Below, piece by piece: positions 1-5,291 of a stretch of DNA of 5,291 nucleotides. The stretch comes from Planctomycetia bacterium. GTDB taxonomy: Bacteria; Planctomycetota; UBA11346. The number at the start of each line of letters is the position of its first letter. The stretch's first letter is position 1. Both the position numbers and the translations under genes were made by a program. The notes under the pieces are model-generated. The model worked only from the letters and a program-made list of their open reading frames with translations. It had not been told where the DNA came from and did no database searches. The DNA lies in NCBI GenBank assembly GCA_005801395.1, contig SYDV01000189.1, forward strand, positions 1 through 5,291. The letters are read 5' to 3'.

Positions 1-403
1 AGGCACCATCAAAACTATTCGACTAAGGACGTTTCTGACAAAAGATTTACAAGTGTAGTAACTCACTCAGTGATTGTTTATAAGTGACCACATGGGAATC
101 GCATTAGCCGAATGGAATTATAATAGTGTAATTTAACTGACCTAAGTTTTACGACTTATGGACATCACCTCCAGAAATGCGGTCCCTGTTATGACCTCCT
201 ACCGTTCACGCGACGAAAAATGACGGTCAAATTCCGACTGATTCACGGCAACTGACCTTTCAGCTCCCAAACGGCAGCTGCCTATACGATGTAACCAATT
301 CCTCATTGGTGGTACTACTCGGCAAGGCCTTAACCCACCCAAAGACTAGCAACATGTTGTAAACTCTAACGTAACCAACGGTTTCGTTGTCCGCTGAGAG
401 AAA
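1..403. other. Intergenic or upstream region without a supported gene
   Basis: I see no gene in this stretch. Stop codons are frequent in all frames, and the longest readings are short with no recognisable motif. An in-frame tail (codons from 3, stop TAA 24-26) could be the 3' end of an upstream plus-strand gene, and an ATG on the minus strand at 9-7 could start a divergent gene leaving the window; neither can be judged from so few codons. No tRNA, terminator or insertion-sequence end was recognised. Two small hairpin-capable sites that share the octamer GTAACCAA lie at 291-310 and 371-390. A TATAAT hexamer at 119-124 has no matching -35 box. The promoter of the downstream operon is probably here, but I cannot place it. 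Confidence 0.6.
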
Positions 404-1957
404 GTGTCGAAACTAAATACGATGAGCCCTCGCTTACTAAACTCATTCATCTTGAGCGGTATCGTCCTTAGCCTGATACATGCCCACTTAGGCGCCGCTA
501 CCACATTAACCATCGCTAAACCGAATGTGCTGGTCATTTTGGTGGACGACATGGGCTATGGCGATCCCCATTGTTTCAATCCGGAATCAAAAATTGAAAC
601 TCCGCATATCGACCAACTCGCCAGCGAGGGTATGCGCTTTACCGATGCACATGCTCCAGGATCAACGTGCGTACCGAGTCGTTATGGTTTATTCACCGGG
701 CGTTATCCCGTTCGCACCTGGAACATTAAAAAAGCTGACAAAATAATCCGTAATGGCCATGAGACGATGCATTTTCCTTTGCCCATGCTCAAAGATGAAC
801 CACAACGACTTAATTTAGCGACGTTGATGAAACGTAATGGGTACGCCACTGCCTGTATCGGAAAATGGCATCAAGGAATGTCGAGTAAGGCCGATGCTGA
901 TGGTATTTTACCACTATCACCAATTAATTTTGGTTTCGATTATTACTTTGGCTTTGATGCATCGGAGCAACCGCCTTATGCTTTTATTGAAAACAATCGT
1001 TTCGTTGTTTCACCAACTGGAATGGTTGAAGAGTCTTTAGATCCGACTGTCACCAATTCAGCAACCCAGGGTCGTCACATTCGCCCTGGATCTGCCGCAC
1101 CTGATTGGAATTTCGATGCAATTTTACCTACCATTGCCAACAAAACGGATGCTTGGCTCAACAAACATATAAGCAAACATAAAGACCAACCGTTTTTCCT
1201 CTATTACGCCATTCCCGCACCGCACGCACCGTGGCTGCCTGGGCAAACCTACGCCGGAAAAAGTGCTGCTGGATTATATGGAGATTATGTGATGGCGGTT
1301 GATGCCGTAATTAGACAGGCGCTCGCTACGTTAAAGCAGTTACATTTAGAAGAACAGACTTTGGTATTGTTCTCCAGCGATAATGGTCCGGTGTGGTACG
1401 ACAAAGATATCTCCAAATTTAACCATCGCGCATCCGGCCAGTGGAAGGGCATGAAAGGTTCGCTTACCGAAGCTGGTCATCGCATGCCATTTATTGCCCG
1501 CTGGCCTGGGCAAGTTCCCGCTACCTCAACTTGCGATCAGATGATTTGTTTTACTGATCTTATAGCGACTTTGGCAACGATGGTCGGAGACACCTTACCG
1601 AACGACGCTGGTGAAGATAGCTTTGACATTATGCCGTTGCTACGTGGACAAACGCCATCGCCTCCGATTAGAACTCGCCAAATCCATGTCAATTATGGAT
1701 CCTACACGGTCGCCCTGCGCGACGGCAAATGGAAGCTAATTTTACCAGCATGGCAATATGCCGTGGCAGATCGCACGATATCACCCGATCAGGTGATTGC
1801 GCCCAACGATAAAAAATCGAAGTTCGAATTATACAACTTGCAAAACGATCCATCCGAAATGAAAAATCTAGCTGAAGAAAATCCAACTCAAGTACAGGCT
1901 CTTTTCGCTATCTTAAAAGCCGAAATTGAACGGGGACGTTCACGGACTTCGCCTTGA
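404..1957 (+). CDS. Secreted formylglycine-dependent sulfatase (S1 family), sulfatase 1
   Basis: This is a type I sulfatase that hydrolyses a sulfate ester, probably on a sulfated polysaccharide, outside the cytoplasm. Numbering from the GTG at 404 (517 residues), residues 8-31 look like a signal peptide (hydrophobic core FILSGIVLSLIHAHLGA). The fold starts with NVLVILVDDMGYGD, where D48 and D49 are expected calcium ligands. The formylglycine site is C89-V-P-S-R93. Other active-site positions are present: K154 and H156 in GKWH, H274 in PAPHAPW, D326 and N327 in SSDNGP, and K351 in MKGSLTEAG. The C-terminal part carries the RDGKWK motif (439-444) and a YNLQNDPSEMKNLA-type ending. The protein therefore looks complete and active. 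The start is uncertain: ATG at 422 gives a cleaner signal peptide six residues shorter, and neither start has a well-placed ribosome site. Maturation needs a formylglycine-generating enzyme or anSME encoded elsewhere. The GFDYYFGF and PPYAFIENNR stretches resemble arylsulfatase-A-like enzymes of PVC bacteria, but the substrate cannot be read from sequence. Confidence 0.95.
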   Translation: MSKLNTMSPRLLNSFILSGIVLSLIHAHLGAATTLTIAKPNVLVILVDDMGYGDPHCFNPESKIETPHIDQLASEGMRFTDAHAPGSTCVPSRYGLFTGRYPVRTWNIKKADKIIRNGHETMHFPLPMLKDEPQRLNLATLMKRNGYATACIGKWHQGMSSKADADGILPLSPINFGFDYYFGFDASEQPPYAFIENNRFVVSPTGMVEESLDPTVTNSATQGRHIRPGSAAPDWNFDAILPTIANKTDAWLNKHISKHKDQPFFLYYAIPAPHAPWLPGQTYAGKSAAGLYGDYVMAVDAVIRQALATLKQLHLEEQTLVLFSSDNGPVWYDKDISKFNHRASGQWKGMKGSLTEAGHRMPFIARWPGQVPATSTCDQMICFTDLIATLATMVGDTLPNDAGEDSFDIMPLLRGQTPSPPIRTRQIHVNYGSYTVALRDGKWKLILPAWQYAVADRTISPDQVIAPNDKKSKFELYNLQNDPSEMKNLAEENPTQVQALFAILKAEIERGRSRTSP

Positions 1958-1999
1958 TTGGCAACACTTAATTATGACAGCACCTATGAAATCTACCTT

Positions 2000-3376
2000 A
2001 TGAACAAACCACATATCCCATTTATCATGCTCGTCGTAATTGCGCTCGGCTACTCACTGCCAGCTGCCGACACCAAACCAAACATCGTTTTCATCTTTGC
2101 TGACGATTGGGGTTGGGGTGATTTGAGTTGTCATGGGCATCCGTCTATTATAACCCCAAACCTCGATCGCCTTGCGCAAGAAGGTACTGATTTTCAATTA
2201 TTTACGGTAGCCAGCGGTGTTTGCTCACCGAGTCGAGCCGCCATTTTGACGGGACAATATCCTTCTCGATTCAGTATTCACGGTCACTTCGCTACCGTTG
2301 AAAGTCACGTCCAACGCGGCATGCCCGATTGGCTTGATCCCAAAACCGTATTATTACCCCGCTTGCTCCAGGAAAACGGATATGCCACCGCGCATTTTGG
2401 CAAATGGCATCTTTCTAATACCACCGTGCCGGACTCACCTTTACCGAGCGACTATGGTTATGACTCCTATGGCGCCTTTAATTGTTCCGGGCCACAAATG
2501 CCGGTGCACGATGATGTAAAAAACTCCATAGCCTTTATTGAGAAAAGCCACGCCACTGGAAAACCTTTTTTTATTAATCTTTGGGTTCACGAACCACATA
2601 CCCCACATTACCCACAACCAGAATACTTAGCGCAGTTCAAAGCATTACCCGAAGCCGACCAAATTTATGCCGCTGTATTGGCACACGCCGATGCACGTAT
2701 TGGCGAATTACTCGCTATGTTGGAGCGGTTAAATATTAGTAAAAATACGCTGGTGATGTTCAGTTCTGATAACGGACCAGAAAATACTGGATCTCCAGCT
2801 AAACGCCTAACGGAAGACGAATCCACTGGCCCTGGATTTGGAACATTTGCCTCCGTCGGCACCACCGGTGGGCATCGCGGTCGAAAGCGCTCCTTATTAC
2901 AAGGTGGTATTGGCGTTCCATTTTTTGCTCGTTGGCCAGGAAAAATTCCTGCAGGTAAAATTGATACAACAACACCGCTAACGGCAGTTGATTTATTGCC
3001 GACCTTGTGCGCTATCGCACAAGCAAAGCCGCCAGCGGACTATTCCTCAGATGGCATTGATCAAACAGCGGCTTTGTTTGGTACCACAACGACCATACGC
3101 AATAAACCAACGTTTTGGCAATGGCAGACACCCAGCAAAAATGGCGATACCTGGCCGATGCTTGCCGTGCGAGACGGCAAATGGAAAATGATAGTCGGTA
3201 AAGACTTTACACATATTGAACTTTTCCATTTCCCCGATGATGGTTTTGAAAAGACCAATGTAAGCGAGAAAGAACCAAATGAGGTCAAACGATTAACTGA
3301 CTTACTCAATAATTGGACGGCCACGTTGCCACAAAATGCAGCGACTAATTGCTTTTCCAGCGAACGCCGCAAATAA
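2000..3376 (+). CDS. Secreted formylglycine-dependent sulfatase (S1 family), sulfatase 2
   Basis: This is a second type I sulfatase, clearly different from the one upstream. I chose the ATG at 2000 (458 residues) because it opens directly into a signal peptide, MNKPHIPFIMLVVIALGYSL, with cleavage likely near residues 22-23. The TTG at 1958 would place 14 unconvincing residues in front. Motifs in order are: NIVFIFADDWGWGD (D35, D36), the formylglycine site C75-S-P-S-R79, GKWH (K135, H137), VHEPHTPH (H200), SSDNGP (D257, N258), RGRKRSLLQGG (K296) and RDGKWK (391-396). All expected metal and sulfate-binding positions are present, so it should be active after cysteine maturation. The KRS form of the lysine motif and the 30-residue stretch before it (261-290) belong to the substrate-pocket side and differ from sulfatase 1, which suggests another sulfate position or sugar. 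It starts 42 nt after the upstream stop, so co-transcription is likely. Its ATG overlaps by four bases the stop of a nine-codon reading frame at 1974-2003. Confidence 0.94.
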   Translation: MNKPHIPFIMLVVIALGYSLPAADTKPNIVFIFADDWGWGDLSCHGHPSIITPNLDRLAQEGTDFQLFTVASGVCSPSRAAILTGQYPSRFSIHGHFATVESHVQRGMPDWLDPKTVLLPRLLQENGYATAHFGKWHLSNTTVPDSPLPSDYGYDSYGAFNCSGPQMPVHDDVKNSIAFIEKSHATGKPFFINLWVHEPHTPHYPQPEYLAQFKALPEADQIYAAVLAHADARIGELLAMLERLNISKNTLVMFSSDNGPENTGSPAKRLTEDESTGPGFGTFASVGTTGGHRGRKRSLLQGGIGVPFFARWPGKIPAGKIDTTTPLTAVDLLPTLCAIAQAKPPADYSSDGIDQTAALFGTTTTIRNKPTFWQWQTPSKNGDTWPMLAVRDGKWKMIVGKDFTHIELFHFPDDGFEKTNVSEKEPNEVKRLTDLLNNWTATLPQNAATNCFSSERRK

Positions 3377-3410
3377 TCTATTCACGACCACACGAAAGCA
3401 TGATTCTATT

Positions 3411-4643
3411 ATGATATATTTTACTCAAACGATTCGCTCCTTATCATTCTCTCTCGCCTGCGCACTAATGCCCATTTTCCCACTGATTGCAGTTGATATC
3501 GCAGCAATGCGTGAACAGGTCCTCACACTAGGACATCTCACTACCGCACCTGCGACACAACCCGCCGACAACACCACAAGCGACAAAGAATTACAGGCAA
3601 TATTTTACGATGTCTTACGCTGGAAAGGACAACCGACCAAGGTTTTCGCCTGGCTCGGAACGCCTAAAACTGTTACGAGGAAAATTCCAGGTATGGTGTT
3701 AGTTCACGGTGGTGGCGGAACGGCCGAAAAAAATTGGGTTAAAAAATGGACCGATAAAGGATATGCCGCTATCAGCATCGCGGTAGAAGGACAATTGGAT
3801 GTTCGCGAAGATCAAAATCCAAAAGCATGGAAAAAACACCCATGGGCAGGCCCGGCTCGCAATGGTATTTATGGCGATTCCTCCGAACCATTAACTGATC
3901 AATGGATGTATCATGCGATGGCCGATATGGTGCTTGCCCATTCGTTACTGCGCTCACAACCCAATATCGACGTCAATAACATTGGCGTCATGGGAATTTC
4001 CTGGGGCGGCGTGATTACCAGCACGGTCATTGGCATTGATACGCGATTTGCTTTTGCCATTCCTGTTTACGGTTGTGGTCATTTAACGCACGCGGCAAAC
4101 CAATATGGTACAGCTCTCGGAAATAATCTATTTTATCAAGCTGTTTGGGACCCCAACATTCGCATGGATCGCGTAAAAATCCCTGTCTTATGGTTATCCT
4201 GGCCAGAGGATCTCCATTTTCCGCTCGATAGCGTCTCCGCCACCTATCGCGCTGCATCTGGCCCGCACTTACTCTCGCTCATCCCAAAAATGGGCCACGG
4301 CGGAGGTCCCCCCACCATCGTACCAGACAGTTATGCTTTTGCCGATAGCATCGTCCAACATGGTAAACCCTGGTGTTTGCAAGTCCGCCAAGTCCGTAAA
4401 GGCCAACTTGTTGAAGTTGATTTCTCTAGCACCAAGCCCTTGGAGCGAGCCGTGCTCATCTCCACCACGGGCACTGGTTTCACCGGCAAACGGACGTGGA
4501 TCGAATCCCCCGCCATGCTTATAAAATCTTCCAATCACTGGCAAATGAGCGCCAATTTACCGGCTGGAACGACGGCGTGGTTTATCAACGCACACAGCCA
4601 AGGATTAACCGCTAGTTCTGACTACCAGGAAATTGCGCCCTAA
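3411..4643 (+). CDS. Secreted alpha/beta hydrolase, acetyl-xylan-esterase/dienelactone-hydrolase-like
   Basis: This is a predicted exported serine esterase of the alpha/beta-hydrolase fold. From ATG 3411 it has 410 residues. The first ~27 form a signal sequence (IRSLSFSLACALMPIFPLIA); an upstream ATG at 3336 would overlap the end of sulfatase 2 and put 25 charged or polar residues before the signal, so I reject it. The core begins near residue 62. MVLVHGGGG (95-103) forms the oxyanion region after a beta strand. MGISWGG holds the nucleophile S197, D267 in WPEDLHFPLDS fits the acid, and H296 in KMGHGGG fits the base. Residues ~320-400 form a separate C-terminal beta-rich domain (VEVDFSS, AVLISTTG, WFINAH), as in related PVC-bacterial hydrolases often annotated as acetyl xylan esterases. 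By analogy it would remove an acyl or other ester group from a polysaccharide. The company of two sulfatases supports a glycan substrate but does not identify it. A peptidase or general carboxylesterase role cannot be excluded. Confidence 0.85.
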   Translation: MIYFTQTIRSLSFSLACALMPIFPLIAVDIAAMREQVLTLGHLTTAPATQPADNTTSDKELQAIFYDVLRWKGQPTKVFAWLGTPKTVTRKIPGMVLVHGGGGTAEKNWVKKWTDKGYAAISIAVEGQLDVREDQNPKAWKKHPWAGPARNGIYGDSSEPLTDQWMYHAMADMVLAHSLLRSQPNIDVNNIGVMGISWGGVITSTVIGIDTRFAFAIPVYGCGHLTHAANQYGTALGNNLFYQAVWDPNIRMDRVKIPVLWLSWPEDLHFPLDSVSATYRAASGPHLLSLIPKMGHGGGPPTIVPDSYAFADSIVQHGKPWCLQVRQVRKGQLVEVDFSSTKPLERAVLISTTGTGFTGKRTWIESPAMLIKSSNHWQMSANLPAGTTAWFINAHSQGLTASSDYQEIAP

Positions 4644-4649
4644 TAACGC

Positions 4650-4661
4650 CTCAGCGCTGAG
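4650..4661. repeat. 12-nt perfect palindrome at convergent gene ends
   Basis: CTCAGCGCTGAG reads the same on both strands. It begins one base before the stop codon of the minus-strand FG-GAP gene and lies 7 nt past the stop of the esterase gene. As RNA it could fold into a stem of 4-5 base pairs on either strand. On the plus strand a six-T run (4678-4683) follows only after 16 nt, and on the minus strand no T run follows. It is therefore not a standard intrinsic terminator. It might contribute to transcript ends for the two converging units, or be chance. Confidence 0.35.
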
Positions 4662-5291
4662 TGAAAATAAAGACGCCTTTTTTATTGGCGACCATCACGT
4701 CAGGTTTTCCATCTTTATTAATATCGCCAACGGTTACTTGCGTACCGACACCGCTATCGTCGTCGATTAAATGCGGAACGAATGTCGCACCATTTTTTCC
4801 GTCACGCACCAACTGAAACCAATAGAGTACGGGAGCGGCCATCGGCTCTTCGTCCTTCGTTGGACCATGTGCCCAGCGACGTTTTCCCGTTACGATATCT
4901 TTCAGCCCATCACCATTAATGTCGACCAATCGTAAGGCGTGTAATTGGCTAAACTTGACGCCAGCAGGATTTTCTTCAGCTGTCGCGCCCATGATTTTAC
5001 GTTCAATAAATGATCCCTCATTATTCTGCTCAAACCATCCCAGGCCAAAGCCGTGAGCATCATAGCTGCTTACGACATCATTTCGACCATCGCCGTTGAC
5101 GTCATAAACACAAATAAATGATCCACCGCGCGTGCCTGTTGGCGAAAACGGAAAGGGATGAAATACCCAATCTTTATCCTCTTTCGTGTCAGCCGGCTGT
5201 TCACGCCAACCTTCTTTGTCGAGAATATCCTGACGGCCATCGCCGTTCACATCGCCTGAGCCATATCCGTGCGTATAGCGGAAATACTTAA
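4651..5291 (-). CDS. FG-GAP/VCBS repeat protein, C-terminal part (5' end outside window)
   Basis: This reading frame enters at the right edge (first full codon 5289-5287) and ends with TGA at 4653-4651, giving 212 visible residues. The GTG at 5250-5248 lies inside a repeat (GDVNGDGRQD) and is not the real start. Four calcium-loop motifs of the DxNxDGxxD type are visible at residues 13-21, 63-71, 123-131 and 189-197 (DVNGDGRQD, DVNGDGRND, DINGDGLKD, DINKDGKPD). Their spacing of 50-66 residues fits blades of a beta-propeller like the FG-GAP domains of integrins. Between the loops are stretches rich in aromatic and charged residues, such as FHPFPFSP, GLGWFEQN and RRWAHGP. From memory, close relatives are common in Planctomycetota and Verrucomicrobiota, are exported and have no established function; adhesion or glycan binding is a guess. 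The gene is convergent with the sulfatase operon and is therefore not co-transcribed with it. The N-terminal part, including any signal peptide or extra domain, is not in this window. Confidence 0.88.
   Translation of the reverse strand, partial: KYFRYTHGYGSGDVNGDGRQDILDKEGWREQPADTKEDKDWVFHPFPFSPTGTRGGSFICVYDVNGDGRNDVVSSYDAHGFGLGWFEQNNEGSFIERKIMGATAEENPAGVKFSQLHALRLVDINGDGLKDIVTGKRRWAHGPTKDEEPMAAPVLYWFQLVRDGKNGATFVPHLIDDDSGVGTQVTVGDINKDGKPDVMVANKKGVFIFTQR

Noticed and set aside
119..124. TATAAT hexamer, within ATTATAAT which also gives TATAAT on the minus strand, as a possible -10 box.
   Set aside because: No -35-like hexamer lies 16-18 nt upstream on either strand, and on the plus strand it would leave a leader of about 280-300 nt.
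299..414. If this region is read as a bare complement without reversing it, an AAGGAG box appears 8 nt before an ATG and a 33-codon frame (to 414); in the mirror reading a frame of about 60 codons appears.
   Set aside because: A complement read in the same direction does not exist in DNA. Stop-codon density is the same as in the real orientation, and the readings match nothing I can name. It would only matter if the sequence file had been mis-processed, for which there is no other evidence.
346..552. Minus-strand frame of 68 codons opposite the start of sulfatase 1.
   Set aside because: Its first half mirrors the signal-peptide coding region, it has no recognisable motif and no ribosome site; treated as a shadow.
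1958..1999. TTG at 1958 as start of sulfatase 2, immediately after the upstream stop.
   Set aside because: A rare start codon adding 14 residues before a good signal peptide; ATG 2000 is simpler.
1721..3186. Identical 14-mer GACGGCAAATGGAA in both sulfatase genes (1721-1734 and 3173-3186), considered as a recombination repeat.
   Set aside because: It encodes the shared DGKWK/N motif of the family in both genes; surrounding DNA is not similar, so common ancestry of a protein motif explains it.
3061..3372. Antisense open frame of 103 codons opposite the end of sulfatase 2.
   Set aside because: It lies wholly inside a gene with clear family motifs, shows no motif of its own and is explained by codon use of the sense strand.
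3336..3410. Longer start for the esterase at ATG 3336, overlapping the end of sulfatase 2.
   Set aside because: It would put 25 polar and charged residues before an obvious signal peptide; ATG 3411 gives a normal signal sequence.

Overview
The window reads as a fragment of a glycan-degradation locus from a bacterium of the Planctomycetota-Verrucomicrobiota-Lentisphaerota (PVC) type. This assignment is inferred from gene content: two adjacent secreted formylglycine-type sulfatases, a secreted alpha/beta hydrolase of a form common in those phyla, and a FG-GAP/VCBS repeat protein whose wording (DVNGDGRND, LVDINGDGLKDIVTGKRRWAHGP) resembles one I know from that group. There is no rRNA or other marker gene, so the phylum is not proven. 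None of the plus-strand genes has a convincing Shine-Dalgarno site, which fits but does not prove this origin.

Layout. Positions 1-403 hold no gene I can support. From about 404/422 three plus-strand genes follow closely: sulfatase 1 (to 1957), sulfatase 2 (2000-3376, after a 42-nt gap) and an alpha/beta-hydrolase esterase (3411-4643, after a 34-nt gap). They are probably one operon. A FG-GAP repeat protein lies on the minus strand, with its stop codon at 4651, only 7 nt past the stop of the esterase. It is convergent with the operon and its N-terminal part runs off the right edge. A 12-nt perfect palindrome (4650-4661) sits at the junction of the two 3' ends.

How the genes may work together. 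All three plus-strand products begin with a Sec-type signal sequence and keep their catalytic residues: CxPSR formylglycine sites and metal ligands in the sulfatases, and a GxSxG serine, Asp and His in the hydrolase. The simplest reading is that they strip sulfate esters and an acyl or other ester group from a sulfated polysaccharide outside the cytoplasm, so that glycoside hydrolases encoded elsewhere can act. No glycoside hydrolase, transporter, regulator or sulfatase-maturing enzyme is in the window, so the substrate cannot be named. I found no mobile element, CRISPR array, RNA gene or clear undescribed system. The most open questions are the substrate of the sulfatase-sulfatase-esterase set and the role of the FG-GAP protein.
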